The notes beneath the pieces are model-generated. The model searched no databases. It was not told the origin of the DNA and was given only the letters and a program-made list of their open reading frames with translations. Position numbers and translations under genes: made by a program. From positions 62,001 to 126,000 of the forward strand of contig NZ_SGWV01000011.1 in assembly GCF_004216565.1 (NCBI RefSeq): a stretch of DNA of 64,000 bases. Direction: 5' to 3'. This document shows, one piece after another, positions 21,801 to 31,578 of the stretch (positions are counted from its first letter, which is position 1; every line of letters starts with the position of its first letter). Origin of the DNA: Sphaerotilus mobilis (lineage in GTDB: Bacteria > Pseudomonadota > Gammaproteobacteria > Burkholderiales > Burkholderiaceae_C).

Positions 21801-22405
21801 GCATCTGGGCCCTGCTGCGCCAGGTGCCCGGCCTCGTCATCGGCGACCAGCTCGACGCACGCAACCGGCTCGACAGCACGCTGGCCCGGGCCGACAGCAC
21901 ACCCGGCGAACGCGGCTTCGCGCTGCAGGTCGAAGAGCTGCTGGAGAAGATCCAGGCGCCCGAATACCGCCAGCTGACGATCGAGGCCCTGCTGGCCTTG
22001 AGCGACATCTTCCGCGCCAACGCCGAGCTGCGGCTGGGCAGCTGGCTGGTGATGGACGTGCTGATCGGCATCGCCGTGCGCCTGGGCTGGCAAGAACGCC
22101 GCATCGGCCACGTCGCCGCCGACTACAACGAACACCGCGCCCAGGCCTGGACCGAGTTCTACGCCAACCCACCCCACCGCGTCGCCAACCTCGTGATGGC
22201 CGCTGTGCGCTATCTGGTCGACCAGGCGAGGGCGGAGGCGGCTGAAGCGGCGGCTCAGGCCGAAAAAGCAGCGGCAGACGCGGCGGCCGAAGCCGCGCCG
22301 CCGGCGGAGCTTGTCGAGCCGCTTGCCGAGCCGGTCGCCGAGCCGCCCGAAGCCCCGGTCGCCATCGACGCCACGCCGGTCGAGGTGCAGGACGACGCCC
22401 GGTAG
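18809..22405 (+). CDS. Phosphorylase-kinase alpha/beta-like GH15-domain protein
   Basis: This 1198-aa protein begins after a GGGAGA site. Residues about 35-460 form a GH15-type alpha/alpha barrel very like the N-terminus of animal phosphorylase kinase alpha subunit (AWVRDNVYSILAIW, VERFKHTQHPLDALHAKY, EINASSVGMAKAALEAI, KLQGRYGCKRFLRDG, DPLNRQ). The likeness continues past the barrel (LSGRPPQRLGALATSRVY about 539-556; RAGAERRWGVLRRAA; VPGDFHERIWALLRQVPGL; APEYRQLTIEALLAL), as in the PhK alpha/beta C-terminal domains. The barrel acid E215 (YGIWERG) and a possible base E397 (LPELY) are kept. Residues 1130-1198 are an Ala/Glu/Pro tail. It may hydrolyse or bind branched glucan, or regulate its metabolism. 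The function is not known. Confidence 0.9.
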   Translation: MTARQAAASRKASAEADRQTAKAIAAQAAPAAPAAPADPLAGWVEQARQIILSRQDPNTGLLPASTAITVHGDYTHAWVRDNVYSILAIWALELAHRERDPGLSAELRGRVEALMRGLLAAMLKQAHKVERFKHTQHPLDALHAKYATTTGDPVVGDAEWGHLQIDATAIFLLQLAQMSASGLSIVREPHEVAFVQNLVHYLARAHRTPDYGIWERGHKQNQGRAEINASSVGMAKAALEAIADADLLPGRAPRILVQGDDIAHARSTLAALLPRESESKETDGALLSVIGYPAFAVDDPALIAATRERIVAKLQGRYGCKRFLRDGHQTVVEDHSRLHYEQGELQRFRRIESEWPLFFTYLLIDARLREDQAQAADYRARLEALMVERDGQRLLPELYIVPAEHIEAEREQPHSQDRVPNDNVPLVWAQSLYLVGALLQEGWVRPEQLDPLNRQRALDALKGPAPAVAVDAPATTAPQATVQLALLATDPLVQARLAVHGIAAQTLAEVRPLAEVRYADELDQMLTDLGRWNDLGLSGRPPQRLGALATSRVYRQGGRTTVFLPSLFNRQGFYLGLDNGLLIDELRAEIAWLGRHARHLPWAVDLHVAADDATPALVYRRERRPTRPLMVVLVTQPMLDTRGADGLLAWLRGLQAPVEDSEQGRAAAAALRVGTLAELLPQTAVCSVDHLPALPAQPRSAPDTGAVAAAVLHWEEAATRALSPARAATLEREHDPSFHQRLLARSRNPYEQIEVLSLLSQRWGLDARSSLGGTVRELAEAIYARAGAERRWGVLRRAAAVLDIQDQTLEEAAAQIVGRGKQVSLGRAYDVQAIIASPLGNAELFERLRRFGGDDARARLLIQELVLLLGTMIKADPGLFKGTLTLRPWYLLLLITGRLALEHAISQAEAFDHLLDCSPQALMARLREVIAREQEMGRDLVRLQSLQVHETGDGETALVAVDFSASHDPALPDDVPGWLAWRELSGVLTRVPGDFHERIWALLRQVPGLVIGDQLDARNRLDSTLARADSTPGERGFALQVEELLEKIQAPEYRQLTIEALLALSDIFRANAELRLGSWLVMDVLIGIAVRLGWQERRIGHVAADYNEHRAQAWTEFYANPPHRVANLVMAAVRYLVDQARAEAAEAAAQAEKAAADAAAEAAPPAELVEPLAEPVAEPPEAPVAIDATPVEVQDDAR

Positions 22406-22512
22406 GGCGGGCGGGGCGCGTCCGCGACGGGCTGGTGCCGATGGGCCGCTGGATCGGCAAACTTCACACCGACAACGCTTACGCCACCTCACCCCGAACC
22501 GGATCCCCACCC

Positions 22513-23295
22513 ATGATCATCACCACCGAAGCCGTCGACATCCCGACCGCCGACGGCGCCGCGATGCGCGGCCTGCTGACCCGCCCGGCCGCGCCGGGGC
22601 CCTGGCCCGGCATCGTCTTCTACTCGGACATCTTCCAGGTCACCGGCCCGATGCAGCGCGCCTGCGCCCGGCTGGCGGGCCACGGCTACACCGTGCTGGC
22701 GCCGGACATCTATCGCCGCCTCGAAGCCCCGGGCACGGCCATCCCCTTCGACGACGCCGGCCGCACACGCGGGCTGGACAACGCGCTGCGCACGCCGGTC
22801 GCGGCCTTCGACGCCGATTGCCGCGACGCGCTGTCCTGGCTGGGCCGCCACCCCGCGGTCGCGCCCGGGCAGATCGGCGCGGCCGGCTTCTGCATCGGCG
22901 GCCATCTGGCGATGCGCGCCGCGCTGCAGCCCGAGGTCCGCGCCACCGTCTGCTTCTACGCCACCGGCGTTCACAACGGCAAGCTCGGTCAGGACGACGA
23001 TGCCGGCACGCTCGCGGCCATGCCGCGCATCGGCGGCCAGCTGCTGCTGGTCTGGGGCGAACACGACCCCCACATCCCGCCCGAAGGCCGCGCCACCGTC
23101 GAAGCCGGCTTGCGCGCCGCTGGCGTGCGCGTCGAGCAGCGACTGCACCCGGCCGAACATGCCTTCATGCGCGACGAGGGTCCGCGCTTCGACCCGGCCT
23201 GCACGGATGCGGCCTGGGGTCAGGCGCTGGGGTTCTTCGGGAGCGTGTTCGGGAACGCGTCCGACGACGGATCCGAAGGCACGCGCGCCGCGTGA
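22513..23295 (+). CDS. Dienelactone hydrolase family protein
   Basis: This 260-aa alpha/beta-hydrolase has the dienelactone hydrolase cysteine nucleophile in GFCIGG (about residue 137), the aspartate in WGEHDPHIP and histidine in PAEHAFMRDE. Cytoplasmic DLH-like enzymes open lactones or small esters, and the physiological substrate is rarely known. Start at ATG 22513 gives the usual MIITTEAVDIPTADG opening; the in-frame ATG at 22435 gives an unlikely leader. It follows the PhK-like gene by 107 bp with no terminator visible, so it may be transcribed with it, although there is no metabolic link. Confidence 0.88.
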   Translation: MIITTEAVDIPTADGAAMRGLLTRPAAPGPWPGIVFYSDIFQVTGPMQRACARLAGHGYTVLAPDIYRRLEAPGTAIPFDDAGRTRGLDNALRTPVAAFDADCRDALSWLGRHPAVAPGQIGAAGFCIGGHLAMRAALQPEVRATVCFYATGVHNGKLGQDDDAGTLAAMPRIGGQLLLVWGEHDPHIPPEGRATVEAGLRAAGVRVEQRLHPAEHAFMRDEGPRFDPACTDAAWGQALGFFGSVFGNASDDGSEGTRAA

Positions 23296-23302
23296 GCCCG
23301 CC

Positions 23303-24358
23303 TCAGTCCTGCGCCACCGCCACCATCCGCCCGGACGCCGCCGCCTCGACCACCGCCTCGGTGATGCGCAGGTTGTTCAGGCCGTCGCGGGCGCTGACCA
23401 GCGGGGCGGTGGTGCCGCGCACGACCTCGATGTAGTGGGCCATCTGCAGGCGGATCGGGTCTTCGCGGACCGTCTCGACCGTGTCGCTGTGCAAAGGTTT
23501 CCACCAGGAGCGGTCCTCGGCACCCGGGTAGGACTTCAGCCGCATCGTTGGCACCGACAGGCTGCCGTCGGTGCCGCTGACGACGTAGCAGTCCTCGTCC
23601 GGGTGGTGGTCGTAGGCCTTGTTCTCTGCGCTGGTCTGTTCCCAACTGCGCGGGCTGGCGGCGCAGTCGCTGAGCAGGAAGGTGCCGAGCGCGCCGCTGG
23701 CGAAACGCAGGTTGATCGCCACGGTGTCCTCGACGACATGGCCGCGCACCGCATGGGAGGCGAAGGCCTGCACCGCGACGATCTCGCCGCACAACATCCG
23801 CAGGTTGTGGACCTCGTGGATCAGGTTGAGCAGGATCGGCCCGCCGCCTTTTTCGCGCCGCCAGGGGCCGGCGTCGAAGTACGCGTCGGGCTTGTAGAAG
23901 GTGGCGCTGCCGGTCAGGCCGACCACGCGGCCAAGCCGGCCGGCGGCGATCACCTCGCGGGCCTTGGCCATGATGGGGCTGTGCGCGCGGTGATGGCCGA
24001 TCAGCACGCGGGCCGCGCGCGCCTCGACCTCGCGGACCAGCACGGCGGCTTCGGCCACGGTCGGCGCGATCGGCTTCTCCAGCAGGATGGGCAGGCCGGC
24101 CGCGAGGCAGCTCAGCGCCTGCGGCACATGCAGCGCGTTGGGTGTGGCCAGCACGATGCCGTCGGGGCGATCGCGCACGATCAGCTCGTCCAGCGATGCA
24201 TACAGCGGCACGCCGCGCGCTTCGGCCACGGCCCGAGCGGCCGGTGACGGGTCGACGATGGCCGACAGCACGGCGCGGTCCGGCCACTGGCCCACGGCGT
24301 CAAGGTGGGCCTGTCCGATGTAGCCAGCGCCGGCGACGGCGATGCGGGTGAGGGTCAT
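23303..24358 (-). CDS. Gfo/Idh/MocA-family oxidoreductase
   Basis: This 351-aa NAD(P)-dependent dehydrogenase has the N-terminal Rossmann motif AVAGAGYIGQAHLDA (about 6-20), the family signature LLEKPIAPT (about 92-100) and the substrate-site stretch LINLIHEVHNLRMLCGE (about 180-196). Such enzymes oxidise inositols, sugars or sugar acids. The gene ends 8 bp from the dienelactone hydrolase gene (convergent) and is divergent from adhC. An inositol or glucose-type substrate would fit the nearby mmsA and sugar genes, but this is speculation. Confidence 0.88.
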   Translation of the reverse strand: MTLTRIAVAGAGYIGQAHLDAVGQWPDRAVLSAIVDPSPAARAVAEARGVPLYASLDELIVRDRPDGIVLATPNALHVPQALSCLAAGLPILLEKPIAPTVAEAAVLVREVEARAARVLIGHHRAHSPIMAKAREVIAAGRLGRVVGLTGSATFYKPDAYFDAGPWRREKGGGPILLNLIHEVHNLRMLCGEIVAVQAFASHAVRGHVVEDTVAINLRFASGALGTFLLSDCAASPRSWEQTSAENKAYDHHPDEDCYVVSGTDGSLSVPTMRLKSYPGAEDRSWWKPLHSDTVETVREDPIRLQMAHYIEVVRGTTAPLVSARDGLNNLRITEAVVEAAASGRMVAVAQD

Positions 24359-24489
24359 GGGGTTCGGGGGCCTGGACAGGCGTGTTGTTCAGGCTGTCAC
24401 CTTAGCGCTGTGGAGCCCGCAATGGTCATCCCCCATGCCGGCTGTGCACAATCCCGCGCAAACCGAACCACACCCACGAGGAAGACACC

Positions 24490-25608
<1,119 letters not shown>

Positions 25609-25610
25609 GC

Positions 25611-26480
25611 ATGAGCATGGCCTTCGACCGACTCGAACTCGTCAACGAACACGGCTGCTTCGGCGGCGTGCAGCGCTTCTACAAACATGCGTCGGGCGTC
25701 ATCGGCCTGCCGATGAAGTTCGCGCTCTACCTGCCGCCGCAGGCCGTTGCCGGCGAGGCCGTGCCACTGCTGACCTTCCTGGCCGGCCTGACCTGCACCG
25801 AAGAGACCGCGACGATGAAGGCCGGCGCCCAACGCCTGGCCGCCGAGCTGGGCCTGGCGCTGCTGATGCCCGACACCAGCCCGCGCGGGGCCGGCGTCGA
25901 CGGCGAGGACCACCACTGGGACTTCGGCGTCGGCGCGGGCTTCTACCTCGACGCCGAACACGCGCCCTGGGCCGGTCACTGGCGCATGGAGAGCTACCTG
26001 GTGGACGAACTCATCCCCGCCGTGGTGGCCGAGTTCGGGCTGGACGGCGAATGGCTCGGCCTGTTCGGCCACTCGATGGGCGGCCACGGCGCGCTCACGC
26101 TGGCGCTGCGTCATCCCGGCCTGTTCGCCAGCGTGTCGGCCTTCGCGCCGATCTGCGCGCCGACCCGCTGCCCGTGGGGCCGCAAGGCCTTCACCGGCTA
26201 CCTGGGGCAGGACGAGTCGACCTGGGTGGCTCACGACGCGAGCCTGCTGATGGCCGCGCAAACTGCGGTGCCCTACCCGGGCGGCATCCTGGTCGACCAG
26301 GGCCTAGCCGACAAATTCCTGGCCGAGCAGTTGCACCCCGAAGCCCTTGAAGCCGCTTGCGCGGCCATCGGCCAGCCGCTGACGCTGCGCCGCCATGCCG
26401 GCTACGACCACGGCTACTACTTCATCGCCAGCTTCATCGACGACCACCTGAGGCACCACGCGGCGCAGCTGGTGGGGTGA
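25611..26480 (+). CDS. fghA: S-formylglutathione hydrolase
   Basis: This 289-aa esterase-D family serine hydrolase splits S-formylglutathione to formate and glutathione. The nucleophile is in GHSMGGHGAL (about residue 152), the histidine in HAGYDHGYYFI, and the family signatures FLAGLTCTEETATMKAGAQR and PDTSPRGAGVDGEDHHWDFGVGAGFY (abridged here) are intact. It starts two bases after the adhC stop. Length is normal. Confidence 0.96.
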   Translation: MSMAFDRLELVNEHGCFGGVQRFYKHASGVIGLPMKFALYLPPQAVAGEAVPLLTFLAGLTCTEETATMKAGAQRLAAELGLALLMPDTSPRGAGVDGEDHHWDFGVGAGFYLDAEHAPWAGHWRMESYLVDELIPAVVAEFGLDGEWLGLFGHSMGGHGALTLALRHPGLFASVSAFAPICAPTRCPWGRKAFTGYLGQDESTWVAHDASLLMAAQTAVPYPGGILVDQGLADKFLAEQLHPEALEAACAAIGQPLTLRRHAGYDHGYYFIASFIDDHLRHHAAQLVG

Positions 26481-26482
26481 TG

Positions 26483-26506
26483 CCCGGGCCCGGGCCTGGG
26501 CTCGGG
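26483..26506 (+). terminator. GC-rich hairpin after fghA
   Basis: Arms CCCGGGCCC (26483-26491) and GGGCTCGGG (26498-26506) pair with one G-U around a 6-nt loop. There is no T-run, so termination is possible but not certain. Confidence 0.35.
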
Positions 26507-26547
26507 CGCGGGATCTTTATGCAGGCCTGGCTCGGTTCGTGAGCCAC

Positions 26548-27394
26548 TCAGAGGAACTGCCGTGGCGAATGTCGCTGGGCGGCCGGGATCTGTTCGGCCT
26601 CGCGCACCGAACGGGTCAGGACCTGGTCGGCGTCGACCGGGCCAAGGGCCTCGCACAAGGCGACGTAGAACAGGTGGACCAGCTCGCCCAGCTCCGACGG
26701 GTTCAGCGGCAAGCGCCAGGCCCCGGGCTCGGCGTGGCGTTGCCAGGCCGCGCGGACCAGGTTGCGCGGCGTAGCGCCCAGGCGTGAGCCGTCGAGGCCG
26801 GCCACTGCGCTGTCACGCAGGTCGTGCAGCTCGGCGGGGTGACGTTGGCGGACCTCGGTCAGCGCGGCGGCGATCAGGGCCTCGAAGACCAGCACGGCCG
26901 GCGGCGCGTCCGGCAGGGCCGGGGCGGCGACGGGTTCGGGTGCGGCCGGGAGAGCTTGCATCGGGACCGGCGGCACCGCCTGAGGGAATGCCGGCTGCAT
27001 CTGCGCGGCCATCGCGCTGGCCACCGGGGCCCAGGGCGTGGCGCCTGTGGCGGCCGGCCATGCGGGTGCGGCAGGTGGCCAGGCCGGGCCGGCGGCGGGG
27101 CGCATCGGCTGCGGTGCGGCCGCCGGGCGCAGCGACTGCATCACCGGCCAAGGGTCCAGCGGCAACTGGTCGTCGGCCAGGCTGAGGGCGCGGTAGAACT
27201 GCTCGTACAGGCGCTTGCAGGTCGGTGCGTCGATGCCGTGCCGAGCGGCGACGCGGTCGACCGCCGAGATGATCTCGCGCGCGGTGTGGCCGTGCAGGCT
27301 GTCCTGCAGCATCCACAGCGCGTCCATCAGGGCGTCTTCGCCCAGCACGGGCGTGAAGGTTGCCAGCGCGGCGCGGCGGCGGTGGGCGGCGGGA

Positions 27395-27405
<11 letters not shown>
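26548..27405 (-). CDS. Uncharacterised two-lobed protein downstream of amt
   Basis: I do not recognise this 285-aa protein. Residues about 10-80 are helical and charged (LGEDALMDALWMLQDSL, IISAVDRVAARHGI). Residues about 90-165 are an Ala/Pro/Met/Trp-rich linker, and residues about 170-285 form a second helical lobe (VLVFEALIAAALTEV, ELGELVHLFYVALCEALG). The two lobes share a loose pattern of an aromatic-rich helix ending in FY-AL (YEQFYRALS versus HLFYVALC). It starts inside the last codons of amt (11-base overlap) and uses GGAG within amt as ribosome site, so it is translationally coupled to ammonium transport. No membrane segment or enzyme motif is seen. Confidence 0.75.
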
Positions 27406-28633
<1,228 letters not shown>

Positions 28634-28845
28634 GGTGTTGGTACGTGAGGTGATCGAAGGCCACCCGATCGCCGCAGCGGCCGTGGTGGGCACTGCGATC
28701 ACGGTAGGCAGCGGGGTCGACCGACGTCAATGAAGTGGACCTGCGCACCACCCCTCGGTTGAAGGGGATGAACGACCGGAAGACGGGGCGGGTGTCGATT
28801 TCGTCGCGTTGCCAGCGTGTTGTGCACGCGGTCATCGACGGTGCG

Positions 28846-28864
28846 AGGCTCAGGCGCTGAGCCT
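28846..28864. repeat. Palindromic repeat copy 2
   Basis: AGGCTCAGGCGCTGAGCCT is a perfect 8-bp dyad with a GCG loop and has the same arms as the copy at 2585-2603. Confidence 0.7.
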
Positions 28865-28947
28865 GTGCCGCCCTGCTGAGCGCGGCGCCGTCGCGTGTCC
28901 GTCTTGGTGCATGTGGCGCACCGATGTTGTGCGGCGCTTGCCAAGGA

Positions 28948-28967
28948 CAGGCTCAGCGAGTGAGCCA
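28948..28967. repeat. Palindromic repeat copy 3 (degenerate)
   Basis: CAGGCTCAGCGAGTGAGCCA keeps 6-bp arms GGCTCA/TGAGCC with a 5-nt loop. It is a variant of copies 1 and 2 and lies just downstream of the NUDIX gene end. Confidence 0.6.
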
Positions 28968-28996
28968 CTGGCCCGGTCGGGACGGTCGCTGGCGAC

Positions 28997-29530
28997 CTAT
29001 TCGAGCCAGCGCGGCTCGATGCCCTGGCTGCGCAGCCAGAGCGCCAGCGCCTGGCCGGTGCCGGCTGGCCAGCACAGCAGGTCGGCCGGTGCGATCAGCT
29101 TGACATCCACCAGCTCCGGCGACAGCCGGATCTCGCCGTGTGCGCGGGCGTGATAAGTGATCAGCACCTGGTTCATGCGCTGGAAGTCGTGCACGCCGAC
29201 CAGCGCGAGCGACTCGACCTGCAGCGAGGTCTCTTCGGCGATCTCACGCCGGATGCCTTCTTCGGGCGACTCGCCCGCTTCCATGAAGCCGGTGATCAGG
29301 CCGTGGAAGGGACGCGTCCAGGCGGCGTTGCGAGCCAGCAGGATGCGGTCGTCGCGGTCGCTGCACTGGACGATGGCGGCCAGCACGGGGGTCGGGTTGT
29401 TCCAGTGCACGAACTCGCAGGCGCTGCAGCGAAGCCGGCGTGTCGGGCCGCCGTCTTCCTGTTCGACGCGCCACGCGAGCGCGCTGGCGCACAGCGGGCA
29501 ATGGCGCCAGACGGGCGGCTCGGCGCTCAT
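28997..29530 (-). CDS. NUDIX hydrolase with N-terminal zinc ribbon
   Basis: This 177-aa protein has a zinc ribbon (CPLC at about 11-14 and CSAC at about 35-38), then a NUDIX fold with box GFMEAGESPEEGIRREIAEETSL (about 80-102, abridged). The NUDIX glycine before the last hydrophobic residue is serine here (EETSL, not EExGU), but all metal-binding glutamates remain. The architecture is like NudC-related pyrophosphohydrolases but much shorter. The substrate is probably a nucleotide-sugar or dinucleotide; I cannot be more precise. It lies downstream of cysM on the same strand with 21 bp between them, so it is probably co-transcribed. Confidence 0.85.
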   Translation of the reverse strand: MSAEPPVWRHCPLCASALAWRVEQEDGGPTRRLRCSACEFVHWNNPTPVLAAIVQCSDRDDRILLARNAAWTRPFHGLITGFMEAGESPEEGIRREIAEETSLQVESLALVGVHDFQRMNQVLITYHARAHGEIRLSPELVDVKLIAPADLLCWPAGTGQALALWLRSQGIEPRWLE

Positions 29531-29551
29531 GGACGCAAGGGGTCGCCGCGA

Positions 29552-30475
29552 TCAGGCCGGGAACACGCCGGTCGACAGATAGCGGTCGCCGCGGTCGCAG
29601 ACGATGAAGACGATGGTCGCGTTCTCCAGCCGCTCGGCCAGCTGCAGCGCGACCCAGCAGGCACCGGCCGCCGAGATGCCACCGAACAGGCCTTCCTCGC
29701 GCGCCAGCCGGCGGGCCATGTCCTCGGCCTCGGGCTGGCCGACGAGGATCAGCTCGTCGACGCCGGCCGGGTCATAGATGCGCGGCAGGTACTCGGTCGG
29801 CCACTTGCGGATGCCAGGGATGCGTGAGCCCTCGGACGGCTGCGCGCCGACGATGCGGATCGCCGGGTTGCGCTCCTTCAGGTAGCGCGACACGCCGGTG
29901 ATGGTGCCGGTGGTGCCCATCGCCGAGACGAAGTGGGTGACGCGGCCGGCGGTGTCGTTCCAGATCTCCGGCCCGGTGGTCTCGTAGTGGATGCGCGGGT
30001 TGTCGGCGTTGGCGAACTGGTCGAGCACACGGCCCTTGCCTTCGCGGGCCATCTGATCGGCCAGGTCGCGGGCGTATTCCATGCCGCCGGACTTGGGCGT
30101 CAGCACCAGTTCGGCGCCAAATGCCTTCATGGTCTGGGCCCGCTCGATCGACAGGTCCTCCGGCATGATCAGCACCATGCGGTAGCCCTTGATGGCAGCG
30201 GCCATGGCCAGCGCGATGCCGGTGTTGCCGGAGGTGGCCTCGATCAGGGTGTCGCCCGGCTGGATGTCGCCGCGCTGTTCGGCGCGCCGGATCATGCTGA
30301 TCGCCGGGCGGTCCTTGACCGAGCCGGCCGGGTTGTTGCCTTCGAGCTTGCCCAGGATCACGTTGCCGCGCGCGGCGTTGGCCGCGCCGGGCACGCGCTG
30401 CAGCCTCACCAGCGGCGTGCGGCCGATGACGTCTTCGATGGTCGGGTAGTCGGGCGAAGGATGTGGCTGGCTCAT
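29552..30475 (-). CDS. cysM: Cysteine synthase B (O-acetylserine sulfhydrylase)
   Basis: This 307-aa PLP enzyme makes cysteine from O-acetylserine and sulfide or thiosulfate. The PLP lysine lies in NNPAGSVKDRPA (about residue 53), the phosphate-binding loops are EATSGNTGIALA and AMGTTGTITGVSRYL, and the substrate loop is intact. CysM-type features include PTIEDVIGRTPLVRLQR and the segment EGSRIPGIRKWPTEYLP. The start at 30475 is preceded by GGAG. The N-terminal extension in the same frame is not supported. Confidence 0.95.
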   Translation of the reverse strand: MSQPHPSPDYPTIEDVIGRTPLVRLQRVPGAANAARGNVILGKLEGNNPAGSVKDRPAISMIRRAEQRGDIQPGDTLIEATSGNTGIALAMAAAIKGYRMVLIMPEDLSIERAQTMKAFGAELVLTPKSGGMEYARDLADQMAREGKGRVLDQFANADNPRIHYETTGPEIWNDTAGRVTHFVSAMGTTGTITGVSRYLKERNPAIRIVGAQPSEGSRIPGIRKWPTEYLPRIYDPAGVDELILVGQPEAEDMARRLAREEGLFGGISAAGACWVALQLAERLENATIVFIVCDRGDRYLSTGVFPA

Positions 30476-30631
30476 GGTGTCTCCTGCGGAAATTGTCGCA
30501 GCAGGTCGCGCAGGCCGTCTGTGGCCGATTGCCAAGGTCAGCGCGCTGCAGGGCCGCCGCGCGCCGACCTGGGCCGATGGGGTCAGGGGCGCGTGCATAA
30601 TCCGCCCCTTCAAGACGCATCGACCGACGCA

Positions 30632-30716
30632 GCCGGAGTGGCGAAATCGGTAGACGCAGGGGACTCAAAATCCCCCGCCGCAAGGTGTGCCGGTTCGAGT
30701 CCGGCCTCCGGCACCA
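30632..30716 (+). tRNA. tRNA-Leu (anticodon CAA)
   Basis: The 85-nt cloverleaf has a GCCGGAG/CTCCGGC acceptor stem, encoded CCA, GGTTCGAGTCC T-arm and a long variable arm as in class II tRNAs. The anticodon loop CTCAAAA gives CAA (reads UUG). A CATAAT -10-like box lies at 30596-30601. Confidence 0.97.
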
Positions 30717-30820
30717 GCCCGCGGTCGATGCCATCCGGCGCCTGTTCTGGCGCGCTTCCGGACCCACCCCCGTGCCGCCTCGAGCGGCATTGTTTTTACA
30801 GCCCCCTCCCAGACGCCGCG

Positions 30821-31423
30821 ATGCCCCAGCTTCCTCCCGTCACCAAGGCGCTGCTGCTGATCTGCACGGCCGTGTTCTGCGTCCAGCTGCTGCTGGGTCC
30901 TTGGCTGGAAGGCTGGTTCGCGCTGTGGCCGGTGGCCAGCGGCCACTTCATGCCGTGGCAGTTGTTCACCTATGCCTTCCTGCACGGCGAGCCGCTGCAC
31001 CTGTTCTTCAACATGTTCGGCCTGTACATGTTCGGTGCCGAGATCGAGATGATCTGGGGCCGTCGTCGTTACATGCAGTACCTCGCGGCCAGCTCGATCG
31101 CGGGTGGCCTGACGCAGCTGGTGTTCACCGCCGTGATCGGCCAGTTCGGCCCGACGCTCGGGGCTTCCGGGGCTCTGTTTGGCCTGCTGCTGGCCTTCGG
31201 GATGATGTTTCCGGAGCGGACCATCATGCCGCTCTTCCCGCCCATCCCGATGAAGGCCAAGGTCTTCGTCGCGGTCTTCGGTGGCCTGGAGCTGCTGTCG
31301 GGCGTGTTCAGCCCCTACGGCGGCGTGGCGCACTTCGCGCACCTCGGCGGCATGCTGGGTGGCTGGCTGATGGTGCGTTTCTGGCGCGGACAGCCGCCGT
31401 TCCCGCCGCGCCGCCGGCGTTGA
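30821..31423 (+). CDS. Rhomboid-family intramembrane serine protease
   Basis: This 200-aa inner-membrane protein has about six hydrophobic segments. The catalytic serine is in GASGALFG (about residue 117) and the histidine in AHFAHLGGMLGG (about residue 172). The HLFFNMFGLYMFG segment is the conserved rhomboid helix 2. It should cleave transmembrane substrates inside the membrane; substrates are not known. ATG 30821 gives a normal start. The C-terminus ends in a basic proline-rich tail (PPFPPRRRR). Confidence 0.93.
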   Translation: MPQLPPVTKALLLICTAVFCVQLLLGPWLEGWFALWPVASGHFMPWQLFTYAFLHGEPLHLFFNMFGLYMFGAEIEMIWGRRRYMQYLAASSIAGGLTQLVFTAVIGQFGPTLGASGALFGLLLAFGMMFPERTIMPLFPPIPMKAKVFVAVFGGLELLSGVFSPYGGVAHFAHLGGMLGGWLMVRFWRGQPPFPPRRRR

Positions 31424-31578
31424 CGTTGGCGCTGACGCTGGCGCTGGCGCCCGCCACCGGGTCTTGCCGGTACGCGACCTGAGCGCTTCCACCTCCTGAA
31501 AAGTCCCCTGACCAGCAGGGGCCACGGGTCCGGTTCATGCTTGGTTACCCGGGCATCAGGACCTGGAAGGGGTGCACC

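Larger units (their letters stand above)
28634..28996. other. Intergenic region with two repeat copies
   Basis: These 363 bp separate the amt start from the NUDIX gene end. No credible gene is seen. The region holds the amt promoter area and two copies of the AGGCTCAG palindromic repeat about 100 bp apart. Confidence 0.6.

Noticed and set aside
19550-22510. 986-aa open frame on the minus strand
   Set aside because: It lies wholly opposite the PhK-like gene, has biased composition (Arg, Gln, Val, Leu) and no recognisable domain. It is a shadow caused by high third-position GC.
30632-30716. tRNA-Leu as an integration site of a genomic island
   Set aside because: No integrase gene and no repeat of the tRNA 3' end were noticed on either side; flanking genes are ordinary.
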